Shown: positions 1 through 5,590, counted from the first letter of the stretch. The stretch: 6,680 nt of DNA from an uncultured delta proteobacterium (GCA_903873545.1 CAIQPA010000654.1:1-6680); one strand, 5' to 3'. Notes: a model not told the origin generated them from the letters alone. A program made the numbers and translations.

Positions 1-1
1 G

Positions 2-448
2 GAGATCCTGCTGGCCGGTCTGGAGCAGGCGACCGAGGCCTTTGAGACGATGCTCAACCAGGAGCGGGTGGACGGTGCCGACCCGGAGGAGCGCCTCGGC
101 GTATTCTTCGGCATCGCCTCGCAGGCGCTCTTCTCGCGGCCCCACTTTGCGCAGGCCGTTGTGCGCGCCACGGCAGCCGGCGAGGTGGGTGTCGCCAGCC
201 GCATCATCTCCTACCAGGAGCGGATGAGCCGCATGATTGTATCGGCCATGCAGGGCTGCTCGCCGAGCGAGGTGGAGGTTGGCAGCAACGCGGGGGCCTT
301 TGCGCTGGCGGCGATGCTCCAGTCGCTCTGGTTCGGCGCCCTGGTCGGCTGGGTGAACGGCGCGCTGACAGAGGAGCAGGTGTTGCTGCAGATGCGTCAG
401 GCCATTCGTGTGGTCTGGGCGGGAAGAGGCTCCACCGAGCCTGCGTGA
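2..448 (+). CDS. TetR-family transcriptional regulator, C-terminal part (5' truncated by window edge)
   Basis: An open frame enters from before position 2 and stops at TGA 446-448, giving 148 visible residues. The recognisable TetR helix-turn-helix would lie upstream and is not seen. What is visible is an all-helical segment resembling the ligand-binding half of TetR/AcrR regulators: alternating amphipathic helices, a GVFFGIASQALFSRP-type helix, and a C-terminal segment around FALAAMLQSLWFGALVGWV followed by a last helix rich in Q/R. This is the usual pattern of a TetR dimerisation and effector domain. The next gene begins 22 nt downstream on the same strand. Operator-like palindromes downstream, before the dehydrogenase and SCP2 genes, are of a type bound by TetR proteins, so this protein is a candidate repressor of the catabolic genes. 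The family call is from general fold pattern, without the DNA-binding domain, so it is moderate. An ATG at 50 is internal and not a likely start. Confidence 0.7.
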   Translation, partial: EILLAGLEQATEAFETMLNQERVDGADPEERLGVFFGIASQALFSRPHFAQAVVRATAAGEVGVASRIISYQERMSRMIVSAMQGCSPSEVEVGSNAGAFALAAMLQSLWFGALVGWVNGALTEEQVLLQMRQAIRVVWAGRGSTEPA

Positions 449-470
449 CGACACGAGCACAACCGACAGG

Positions 471-1751
471 ATGAGGGCGATGATGAGAGGCGAACTTACA
501 GGTCTGGGCCTGCTGCTTCTGCTGGCAGCTTGCAGTGAAGATACGGTCACGCGCACCGGCGACGATGCCGCGACCGACAGCGGCGCGACGGCCGACGGCA
601 GCAGCGAGAGCGACGGCGTGAGCGACACGGAGACCGCGACCGACACGGGGAGCGAGGGCTCCGCAGATGCCGGCGGAGACACGACTGAAGGGTCGGCCGA
701 CACCAGCGCAGACACGACGATCGAAGACACCAGCGCAGACACCGACCTCGCGGATACGACCGACGACACCGCTGTCACCGACACGACCGACGACACGGTG
801 GCCGATACCACCGCGGACACGACGGCCGATACCACCGCGGATACCGATCTCGACCTCGACGGGCTCGACGACACCGACCCGAACGCGACGGGCTGCACGG
901 GCGGCGCCGACCCGCTCCCGGCCGACCTCCCCTACATCTGGGGCGGCGATACCTGCGAGACCGCGGCACTGCTGCCCGGCGCCGGTACCTACGGCGCAGA
1001 CACCTGCACGGCGACCAACGACTATGCCGACTACGCAGGCGCCTGTGGTCCCTATGTGACGGGCGCGGGCCGCGACGCGGTCTATGCGCTTGAGGTCCCG
1101 GCGCGGTCGGCAGCCACCGTGAGCATCTCGCCCGGCGCCCGCTTTGATGCGGCCCGCCTGATGCTGAGCGACGACTGCGCCAACATCCGGACCGACTGTG
1201 ACGCCTACGCCGGTGACAGCGTGAGCTACAGCAATCCGGGCGGTGCGCCCAAGACCATCTATGTGGTGGTGGAGGGCTTCATCGCCCGCAGCGAGGGCTC
1301 CTACCTTCTCTCGGTGGAGCTCAACGACCTCGCCACGCTGCCCGAGGGTCACACCTGCGCCAACGCCATCCGGCTCGACGGCGCGGGCAGCTACACGGGC
1401 GACACCACCACGAGCGAGAACTACTACGACGGGCTTCACGGCACCTGCCTCCGCTTTGGGAGCTTTCCGTCGGCACAGTCGGGCCGCGACCTGACCTATG
1501 TGGTGGCGGTGCCGAACGGCTCGACGCTCTCGGCGACGATGAACGGGACCAGCCCCGTCGGCTGGGATACGGCGGTGGCCATCTTCGACGACTGTGGGAA
1601 CGCAGATGCCAGTTGCCGATCCTACGCAGACGACGGCGCAGCGTCGGTGACCAACAGCAGCGGCGTGACGCGCGACTACTTCATCGTGGCCGACGGCTTC
1701 TTCAACTACACGCTGGGCGCCTACATCTTGAACGTGAACATCACCCCCTGA
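471..1751 (+). CDS. Asp/Thr-rich outer-surface lipoprotein with TSP3-like motif and duplicated Cys-containing domain
   Basis: A 426-residue exported protein. Residues 1-20 form a short signal peptide (Arg2, Arg6, then Leu-rich 12-18) ending in a lipobox LLAAC with the lipidated cysteine at 21. Ser at +2 would favour the outer membrane by E. coli rules. Residues ~31-125 are a low-complexity acidic stalk made of Asp, Thr, Ala and Ser. Residues 126-137 (DLDLDGLDDTDP) look like a calcium-binding TSP3/EF-loop motif. Two homologous domains follow, about 158-286 and 292-424. Their cysteines match in order: 162/296, 192/326, 236/375, 243/382. Each ends in a similar 'Y-x-V-V-x-G-F ... G-x-Y-x-L-x-V' strand pair, reminiscent of PPC-type beta domains. 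Cys142 and Cys179 are extra in the first half. Start: ATGs at 471, 480 and 483 all keep the lipobox; an upstream ATG at 408 would overlap the regulator and place charged residues before the signal. Function is unknown; no catalytic motif is seen. Confidence 0.85.
   Translation: MRAMMRGELTGLGLLLLLAACSEDTVTRTGDDAATDSGATADGSSESDGVSDTETATDTGSEGSADAGGDTTEGSADTSADTTIEDTSADTDLADTTDDTAVTDTTDDTVADTTADTTADTTADTDLDLDGLDDTDPNATGCTGGADPLPADLPYIWGGDTCETAALLPGAGTYGADTCTATNDYADYAGACGPYVTGAGRDAVYALEVPARSAATVSISPGARFDAARLMLSDDCANIRTDCDAYAGDSVSYSNPGGAPKTIYVVVEGFIARSEGSYLLSVELNDLATLPEGHTCANAIRLDGAGSYTGDTTTSENYYDGLHGTCLRFGSFPSAQSGRDLTYVVAVPNGSTLSATMNGTSPVGWDTAVAIFDDCGNADASCRSYADDGAASVTNSSGVTRDYFIVADGFFNYTLGAYILNVNITP
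561..848 (+). repeat. Low-complexity Asp/Thr/Ala stalk with short tandem DNA repeats
   Basis: This part of the lipoprotein gene is built from degenerate GAC/ACG/ACC/GCC codon units. Exact direct repeats can be read. A 17-mer beginning gacaccagcgca occurs at 699-715 and 726-742, period 27. The 14-mer acgaccgacgacac occurs at 756-769 and 783-796, period 27. The 17-mer beginning gccgatacca occurs at 801-817 and 825-841, period 24. All periods are multiples of three, so loss or gain of a unit would keep the frame and only change stalk length. The encoded stretch is strongly acidic and probably unstructured. Confidence 0.85.
846..881 (+). other. TSP3/EF-loop-like calcium-binding motif in the lipoprotein
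   Basis: Residues 126-137 read DLDLDGLDDTDP, close to the D-x-D-x-D-G-x-x-D pattern of thrombospondin type 3 repeats and EF-hand loops (Asp126, Asp128, Asp130, Gly131, Asp134). It sits exactly between the disordered stalk and the first folded domain, where such motifs often act as a calcium-stiffened hinge. Only one copy is present, and the surrounding sequence is Asp-rich, so a chance match is possible. Confidence 0.5.
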
Positions 1752-1767
1752 GGGTCGTCGCGCTGAT

Positions 1768-1781
1768 TGAAACATGTTCTA
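1768..1781. promoter_or_regulatory. TetR/KstR-type operator-like palindrome before the dehydrogenase gene
   Basis: TGAAACATGTTCTA fits TNNAACNNGTTNNA exactly, the consensus known for KstR-type TetR regulators of sterol catabolism in actinobacteria. The core AACATGTT is a perfect 8-bp palindrome, and the right arm GTTCTAG (1776-1782) is identical to that of the second site at 2667-2673. It lies about 60 nt before the dehydrogenase start and overlaps a candidate -35 element. Binding by the truncated regulator at the window start is inferred. Confidence 0.6.
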
Positions 1782-1792
1782 GCGCGTGTTAG
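1779..1792. promoter_or_regulatory. Overlapping imperfect palindrome, possible second operator
   Basis: CTAGCGCGTGTTAG is palindromic at five of seven base pairs and shares its CTA with the end of the site at 1768-1781. Its centre is 11 bp, about one helical turn, from the centre of that site. Its half-sites are spaced differently from the TNNAACNNGTTNNA pattern, so it is a weak candidate. Confidence 0.3.
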
Positions 1793-1806
1793 TTCCGCTC
1801 CTGTCT

Positions 1807-1821
1807 GAGGCCTGTGGCCTC
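1807..1821. repeat. Short inverted repeat in the leader of the dehydrogenase gene
   Basis: GAGGCC (1807-1812) and GGCCTC (1816-1821) are perfect inverted repeats separated by TGT. In RNA this gives a 6-bp GC-rich stem, 11 nt before the GGAG ribosome site. There is no T-run after it, so it is not a standard terminator. It may be an operator, a leader hairpin or chance. Confidence 0.35.
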
Positions 1822-1841
1822 CTCGAACTGCGGAGCGGATG

Positions 1842-2594
1842 ATGGCTCGATTTGACGGCAAAGTGGTGGTGGTGACGGGTGCTGCATCGGGCATCGGACG
1901 GGCGACAGCGATCCGCATCGCGGAAGAGGGCGGCCAGGTGCTGGCCTCCGACTGGGATCTGGAGCGGGTGACCGAGACGGCCAAGCTCATCACCGACGCC
2001 GGCGGTCAGGCGCGGGCGATGAAGACCGATGTGTCGAGCTACGAGGCCTGCGGCGAGCTCATCGCAGCGGCGGTGGCCTGGGGCGGCAAGCTCGACGTGC
2101 TGGTGAATGTGGCCGGCGTTGGCGGCTTCGTGCACACGACCGAAGAGACGCCGGAGAACTTCGCGCGGACGCTCGGCGTCAACCTGCACGGGCCGTTCAA
2201 CACGGCCCGCCACGCCCTTCCCCACCTGCTGGAGACCCAGGGCAACATCGTGAACGTGGCCTCGATTGCCGGCCTCGAAGCCCACCCCTACGCGGCCGCC
2301 TACTGCGCCTCGAAGGGTGGCGTGGTCATGCTGACCAAGGCGCTGGCGATGGAGTATGCGAGCCGTCAGGTGCGGGTGAACGCGGTCTGCCCCGGCGGCA
2401 TCAAGACCCCCTTCATCAAGAACTTCAAGCCGATGGAGGGCAGCGACGTGACGCTGATGATGCGGATGATGAGCATCATCGGGCGCTACGGTCAGCCGAG
2501 CGAGGTGTCGTCGGCGATTGCCTTCCTGGGCTCGGATGAGGCCTCCTTCATCACGGGCGAAGTGATGCGGGTAGACGGCGGCGCGACGCTCTAA
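1842..2594 (+). CDS. Short-chain dehydrogenase/reductase (classical SDR, probably NAD-dependent)
   Basis: A 250-residue SDR, the usual length for the classical family, acting as a cytoplasmic alcohol/ketone oxidoreductase. The Rossmann glycine motif TGAASGIG is at residues 12-19. Asp37 at the end of the second strand (ASDWD) favours NAD(H) over NADP(H). Asp63 (KTDVSS) contacts the adenine ring. NVAG at 89-92 is a variant of the NNAG motif. The catalytic tetrad is Asn114, Ser141 (NVASIAG), Tyr154 and Lys158 (YCASK). PGG at 184-186 and the C-terminal ITGEVMRVDGG are typical. Start: ATGs lie at 1839 and 1842; the GGAG at 1832-1835 is 6 nt from the second and only 3 nt from the first, so 1842 is preferred. 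An operator-like palindrome precedes the gene, and a second lies between it and SCP2, suggesting separate but co-regulated units. The substrate is not evident; the neighbours suggest a hydroxy-lipid, hydroxyacyl-CoA or steroid alcohol. Confidence 0.93.
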   Translation: MARFDGKVVVVTGAASGIGRATAIRIAEEGGQVLASDWDLERVTETAKLITDAGGQARAMKTDVSSYEACGELIAAAVAWGGKLDVLVNVAGVGGFVHTTEETPENFARTLGVNLHGPFNTARHALPHLLETQGNIVNVASIAGLEAHPYAAAYCASKGGVVMLTKALAMEYASRQVRVNAVCPGGIKTPFIKNFKPMEGSDVTLMMRMMSIIGRYGQPSEVSSAIAFLGSDEASFITGEVMRVDGGATL

Positions 2595-2619
2595 GGGGCG
2601 CCTCGGGCAGCGATGCGCC

Positions 2620-2652
2620 TTGACATCGTCGGGGGCGAACGGCAGGAATAAG
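2620..2652 (+). promoter_or_regulatory. Possible promoter before the SCP2 operon
   Basis: A perfect -35 hexamer TTGACA is at 2620-2625. The best -10-like sequence is AATAAG at 2647-2652 (four of six matches to TATAAT), but the 21-nt spacer is longer than ideal. The perfect palindrome at 2658-2673 begins 5 nt after it, where it would cover the start site and block transcription if occupied. It is the only AT-containing patch in this gap. Confidence 0.4.
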
Positions 2653-2657
2653 AGTCG

Positions 2658-2673
2658 CTAGAACGCGTTCTAG
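2658..2673. promoter_or_regulatory. Perfect 16-bp operator palindrome before the SCP2 gene (TetR/KstR-type)
   Basis: CTAGAACGCGTTCTAG is a perfect palindrome of 16 bp. Its inner 14 bases fit TNNAACNNGTTNNA exactly, the KstR consensus. It lies 27 nt before the SCP2 start and just downstream of a candidate promoter, a typical place for a repressor site. The same core occurs before the dehydrogenase gene at 1768-1781. Two matching sites, both in intergenic gaps and neither in coding DNA as far as I could see, make a shared regulator likely. Confidence 0.75.
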
Positions 2674-2700
2674 TCTCCCCAAACCTGCTGAGAGGTCGCG

Positions 2701-3036
2701 ATGTCGTTTAAGGTAGCCAGCGTTGAAGAGTACTTCTCCACCCTCGACAAGCGCTTCGTGGAAGCCGGCGCCAAGGGCGTGTCTGCGGTGTTCCAGTTCG
2801 ACCTTGCCGAGGCCGGCATCCACCATGTGGAAGTGAAGGACAACGGCATGTCGTACGCCAAGGGCGCGCACGCTGCTCCGACCACGACCATCAAGATGAC
2901 GGGCGAGAACTTCGTGAAGATGTCGAACGGCGAGCTGAGCGGTCAGATGGCCTACATGACGGGCAAGATGAAGATCTCGGGCAGCATCCCGATGGCGATG
3001 AAGATGAAGGAGATCTTCCCGCAGGTTGGCGGCTAA
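2701..3036 (+). CDS. SCP2 sterol-binding domain protein
   Basis: A stand-alone SCP2 (sterol carrier protein 2) domain of 111 residues, the normal domain length. Members bind sterols, fatty acids or acyl-CoA in a hydrophobic tunnel and present them to enzymes in the cytoplasm. Visible hallmarks are the N-terminal helix (VEEYFSTLDKRFVE), the strand with conserved FQFDLAEAG, the DNG turn, the strand pair ending in 'TTTIKMTGENFVKMSNGELSGQMAYMTGKMKISG', given here only in part by its features: the T-I-K-M strand at 63-66, the helix of residues 69-76, and the GK-M-K-I-SG segment near 89-95 that defines the family. The C-terminus is a Met/Lys-rich helix ending PQVGG. AGAGG at 2691-2695 is 5 nt before the ATG. 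It starts the probable operon, with the aldehyde dehydrogenase following after 25 nt. The ligand is unknown; association with oxidative enzymes and thiolases suggests a substrate carrier for lipid breakdown. Confidence 0.92.
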   Translation: MSFKVASVEEYFSTLDKRFVEAGAKGVSAVFQFDLAEAGIHHVEVKDNGMSYAKGAHAAPTTTIKMTGENFVKMSNGELSGQMAYMTGKMKISGSIPMAMKMKEIFPQVGG

Positions 3037-3051
3037 TTCCTTTTTGACGAG

Positions 3052-3056
3052 CGGAG
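3052..3056 (+). promoter_or_regulatory. Ribosome binding site that sets the aldehyde dehydrogenase start
   Basis: CGGAG 5 nt before ATG 3062. It supports this start over the in-frame ATG at 3026, which would overlap the SCP2 gene and add 12 residues with no family similarity. Confidence 0.7.
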
Positions 3057-3061
3057 TGTCC

Positions 3062-4555
3062 ATGCAGTCGTTTGAACTCTTCATCGACGGGGCGTGGCGC
3101 CCCGCAGCAACTGGCGAAACCTACGAGAGCATCAACCCGGCCAACGAAGAGGCCTGGGCGGTGATTTCGGCGGGCGGAACGGCCGACGTGAACGCAGCGG
3201 TTGCTGCGGCGCGGCGGTCGTTTGATTCGGGCGTCTGGCGCAACAAGCCGGCCTCGGAGCGTGCAGCGATCCTGCGGAAGATGGCCGAGATGTTGGTCGA
3301 CCGACAGGATGAGATCGCGCTCTACGAGGTGCAGGACAGCGGCGGAACCTTCCGCAAGGCCAACATGGCCGACATCCCGGCCTCGATGCAGACGCTGACC
3401 TACTACGCCGACCTCATCGAAGGCTTTGTGGCCGAGACCGAGGATGCGGAGTTTGTGCCGGTCGAGTCGCGCAACCTGGTCATCAAGCAGCCCATCGGTG
3501 TGGTGGCTGCGATCACGCCGTGGAACTTCCCGCTCGCCGCGGCGACCTGGAAGGTTGCACCTGCGCTGGCGGCCGGCTGCTCGATTGTGCTCAAGCCTTC
3601 GCCGCTGACGCCTGTGAGCACGCTCATTCTGGCGGAGATTGCCTTCGCCTGCGGTGTTCCCGCCGGTGTGTTGAACGTCATTGCCGGCCCCTCGGACGAG
3701 CTTGGCGCTGCGCTGGTGAGCCACCCCGACATCGACAAGATTGCCTTCACGGGCTCGTCGAAGGTGGGCCAGGCGGTGATGCGGATTGCGGCCGACCGGC
3801 TCAAGCCGGTCACGCTGGAGCTTGGCGGAAAGTCGGCCAACATCATCCTCGAGGATGCCAACCTTGATGGCGCCATCCGTGGCGCGCTCTTCGCGACCTT
3901 CTTCCACAGCGGTCAGATCTGCCAGTCGGGCACCCGCCTGCTGGTGCACCGTTCGCTGGTGGCCGAGGTCTCGGCGCGGCTGGTCGAAGAGGCGAAGAAG
4001 ATTGCTGTCGGCGACCCGATGGACATCATGAACACCTTCGGCCCGCTCATCAGCGAGCGGCAGCGCGGCACGGTGGAGCGCTATGTGGCGCTGGCCCGCG
4101 AAGAGGGTGCGACCTGCCTGCTGGGCGGCAAGCGGCCCGAGGCCTTCGACAAGGGCTACTACTACGAGCCGACCATCTTCGGCGACGTGACGAACCAGAT
4201 GAAGGCGGCGCGCGAGGAGATCTTCGGACCCGTGGTCTGCATCATCCCCTTCGACACCGACGACGAGGCCATCGCCATCGCCAACGACAGCCTCTACGGC
4301 CTCGCGGGCGCGGTCTGGACGGCCGATGTGGAGCGTGGGCTCGCCCTCGCTCGTCGCATCGACGCGGGCACGGTCTGGGTGAACGACTACCACCTGCTGA
4401 ACCCGAAGTACCCCTTCGGCGGTTTCAAGCAGAGCGGCTTCGGTCGTGAGCTGAGCCATGAGGGTCTGGCCATCTTCCAGCAGACCAAACACATCCATGT
4501 GGGGCAGCCCACGGATTCGGACACGAAGATCTACTTCAACCTCGTCATCGATTGA
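3062..4555 (+). CDS. NAD(P)-dependent aldehyde dehydrogenase (ALDH superfamily)
   Basis: A 497-residue soluble aldehyde dehydrogenase of full family length, oxidising an aldehyde to the carboxylic acid. All core motifs are present. TPWNFP is at 152-157, containing the oxyanion Asn155. KPS is at 178-180 for cofactor binding, and FTGSSKVG at 229-236 is the nucleotide-binding loop. ELGGKS at 253-258 contains the general base Glu253. GQICQSG at 284-290 contains the nucleophile Cys287. EIFGPV is at 386-391, and PFGGFKQSGFGRE at 451-463. The N-terminus (LFIDGAW, ESINPANEE) and the ending (QQTKHIHVG then a 16-residue tail finishing YFNLVID) resemble betaine-aldehyde-dehydrogenase-like group members. 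It follows the SCP2 gene by 25 nt and precedes the DUF35 gene by 66 nt. It could act on the aldehyde made by the dehydrogenase at 1842-2594; the true substrate cannot be read from sequence. The enzyme appears intact. Confidence 0.95.
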   Translation: MQSFELFIDGAWRPAATGETYESINPANEEAWAVISAGGTADVNAAVAAARRSFDSGVWRNKPASERAAILRKMAEMLVDRQDEIALYEVQDSGGTFRKANMADIPASMQTLTYYADLIEGFVAETEDAEFVPVESRNLVIKQPIGVVAAITPWNFPLAAATWKVAPALAAGCSIVLKPSPLTPVSTLILAEIAFACGVPAGVLNVIAGPSDELGAALVSHPDIDKIAFTGSSKVGQAVMRIAADRLKPVTLELGGKSANIILEDANLDGAIRGALFATFFHSGQICQSGTRLLVHRSLVAEVSARLVEEAKKIAVGDPMDIMNTFGPLISERQRGTVERYVALAREEGATCLLGGKRPEAFDKGYYYEPTIFGDVTNQMKAAREEIFGPVVCIIPFDTDDEAIAIANDSLYGLAGAVWTADVERGLALARRIDAGTVWVNDYHLLNPKYPFGGFKQSGFGRELSHEGLAIFQQTKHIHVGQPTDSDTKIYFNLVID

Positions 4556-4590
4556 GCAAAGCGGCCCGCGCCGATGGGCGGGCGGTCACG

Positions 4591-4606
4591 GTGCCTCAAC
4601 GGGCAC
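4591..4606. repeat. Small inverted repeat between the aldehyde dehydrogenase and the first DUF35 gene
   Basis: GTGCC (4591-4595) pairs with GGCAC (4602-4606) around a 6-nt loop, extendable by one T-G pair. A second GC stem, GCCCGC 4564-4569 with GCGGGC 4578-4583, lies just upstream. Neither is followed by a T-run. They might slow transcription or alter operon mRNA stability, or be chance in GC-rich DNA. No promoter was seen in the 66-nt gap. Confidence 0.25.
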
Positions 4607-4610
4607 ACAG

Positions 4611-4614
4611 GGAG
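4611..4614 (+). promoter_or_regulatory. Ribosome binding site that sets the start of the first DUF35 gene
   Basis: GGAG 7 nt before ATG 4622. The alternative in-frame ATG at 4574 has no such site and would add 16 residues (MGGRSRCLNGHT...) unlike the family. Confidence 0.7.
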
Positions 4615-4621
4615 AGCGAGC

Positions 4622-5071
4622 ATGCAGCAGCCAATCGAAGGCGTCCTCGAGGCGCCCTATGTGATGGAGTACACCTACCGGCGGTCGCTGGGTCCGGTGA
4701 TGAGCGCCTTCTTTACGGCGCTGCGTGATGGCAAGCTGCTCGGTGCGCGGACCGCGTCGGGCAAGCTGGTCGTGCCGCCGCTGGAGTGGGACCCGGAGAC
4801 GGGTGCTTCGATTGCGGGGTTGGAGCCGGCGGCCGAAGAGGGCGTTGTGACGGCGGTGACCTGGGTGGCTGCGCCGCAGGCGCGCCACCTGCTGCAGGAG
4901 CCCTTCGCCTATGCGCTGATTCAGCTCGACGGCGCCAGCACGGCGATGCTCCATGCCGTCGCCTGCGAGGCGCTCGAGGCCTGTCCTGTAGGCACGCGGG
5001 TGAAGCTGGTCTGGTCGGAGAGCCGGACGGGCAGCCTGCGCGACATCCGCTGCTTTGTACCTGTGAAGTGA
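4622..5071 (+). CDS. DUF35 OB-fold protein lacking the zinc-ribbon cysteines
   Basis: A 149-residue protein of the DUF35 family (rubredoxin-like zinc ribbon plus OB fold). These proteins partner with thiolases and related condensing enzymes and help bind or channel acyl-CoA. The N-terminal helix (GPVMSAFFTALRDGKLLGAR, residues 24-43) is typical. The ribbon that follows reads ARTASGKLVVPPLEWDPETG (42-61). By alignment with the neighbouring paralogue at 5081 (CPSC...VPP...CPTCG) all four cysteines are replaced, roughly by Thr44, Gly47, Asp57 and Thr60, while the VPP turn is kept. The OB part includes GVVTAVTWV (74-82), the strand YALIQLDG (97-104), HAVAC (111-115), GTRVKLVW (124-131) and the terminal IRCFVPV shared with the paralogue (IRYFVPT). 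It is the first of two adjacent DUF35 genes followed by two thiolase genes; 9 nt separate the pair. It may be a structural partner in the thiolase complex. Confidence 0.85.
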   Translation: MQQPIEGVLEAPYVMEYTYRRSLGPVMSAFFTALRDGKLLGARTASGKLVVPPLEWDPETGASIAGLEPAAEEGVVTAVTWVAAPQARHLLQEPFAYALIQLDGASTAMLHAVACEALEACPVGTRVKLVWSESRTGSLRDIRCFVPVK

Positions 5072-5078
5072 GGAGGAG
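5071..5078 (+). promoter_or_regulatory. Strong ribosome binding site of the second DUF35 gene
   Basis: AGGAGGAG overlaps the last base of the upstream stop codon (TGA 5069-5071) and lies 2-4 nt before ATG 5081. It is the best Shine-Dalgarno match in the window and implies coupled translation of the two DUF35 proteins. Confidence 0.7.
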
Positions 5079-5080
5079 CG

Positions 5081-5590
5081 ATGTCTGAAGCAACCAAACC
5101 TGTGGTCAAAGATGTGACCACGATGGCGTCGCCCGTTTCGCTCAAGTTCCGAGCGCGGGCCGGCAAAGACCTGTCGCGCTTTTTGCGGGGGATGAAGGAG
5201 CGCCGCATCGTTGGGCGGGTCTGCCCCTCCTGCAACTATGTCTATGTTCCGCCGCGCGGTGCCTGCCCCACCTGCGGCTGCCCAATGGGCGAAGAGCGTG
5301 TGCTGCCCGAGACGGGGACCATCACCACCTTCTGCATCGTCAACATCCCCTTCGAGGGGCAGAAGCTCAAGCCGCCCTATGTGTGCGCCAGCGTGCTTCT
5401 CGACGGCGCCGATGTGGCGCTGTTCCACCTGGTTGGTGGATGCGACGTGAACGAGGTCCGGATGGGCATGCGGGTGCGTGCAGAGTGGGTCGATGAGGCC
5501 GACGCAGAGCTATCGCTCGAGACCATCCGCTACTTTGTTCCGACCGGCGAGCCCGACCGTCCGCTCGCCCAGATCCGGGAGCACATCTGA
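5081..5590 (+). CDS. Zn-ribbon DUF35 OB-fold protein
   Basis: A 169-residue two-part protein. Residues ~30-45 form the N-terminal helix. A complete four-cysteine zinc ribbon follows: Cys48-x2-Cys51, the VPPR turn (56-59), and Cys62-x2-Cys65-Gly. The OB fold runs from ~73 (LPETGTITTFCIVNIPFEG) through YVCASVLLDGAD (100-111) and RVRAEWVDE (131-139) to IRYFVPT (149-155). About 28 residues precede the helix, more than in a minimal DUF35. Known relatives act as obligate partners of SCP2-type thiolases or retro-aldolases (for example the DUF35 part of ChsH2 with Ltp2 in mycobacterial cholesterol breakdown, and BbsA with BbsB) and of archaeal thiolase/HMG-CoA synthase. Its TGA overlaps the ATG of the thiolase-like gene by one base (TGATG), which supports translational coupling and a physical partnership. 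The exact reaction is not known. Confidence 0.92.
   Translation: MSEATKPVVKDVTTMASPVSLKFRARAGKDLSRFLRGMKERRIVGRVCPSCNYVYVPPRGACPTCGCPMGEERVLPETGTITTFCIVNIPFEGQKLKPPYVCASVLLDGADVALFHLVGGCDVNEVRMGMRVRAEWVDEADAELSLETIRYFVPTGEPDRPLAQIREHI

Larger units (their letters stand above)
1767..1795 (+). promoter_or_regulatory. Possible promoter before the short-chain dehydrogenase
   Basis: TTGAAA at 1767-1772 is one base away from the sigma-70 -35 consensus. At 17-nt spacing the -10 position, TAGTTC 1790-1795, is poor. The -35 hexamer is inside the operator-like palindrome at 1768-1781, which would suit repression. It is offered as a weak prediction. Confidence 0.3.

Noticed and set aside
408..470. Earlier ATG at 408 as the lipoprotein start
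   Set aside because: It would overlap the regulator by 41 nt and put 21 charged residues in front of the signal peptide; ATG 471 (or 480/483) gives a normal lipoprotein signal.
204..1775. 523-codon open frame on the - strand across the lipoprotein gene
   Set aside because: It is antisense to a gene with a clear signal peptide, lipobox and duplicated domain; its product is Arg/Val/Gly-rich without any motif, as expected for reverse frames of GC-rich, Asp-rich coding DNA.
2595..2621. Possible terminator stem after the dehydrogenase (GGGGCGC 2595-2601 with GCGCCTT 2615-2621)
   Set aside because: It needs two G-T pairs, has a 13-nt loop and no T-run after it, and its right arm overlaps the candidate -35 hexamer.
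3037..3046. T-rich run TTCCTTTTTG after the SCP2 stop as a terminator
   Set aside because: No stable stem precedes it, and the aldehyde dehydrogenase ribosome site follows at once, so read-through is expected.
2891..4498. 535-codon open frame on the - strand across the aldehyde dehydrogenase gene
   Set aside because: The + strand encodes all aldehyde dehydrogenase motifs; the reverse product is rich in Arg, His and Leu with a low-complexity Ser/Arg end and no recognisable domain.
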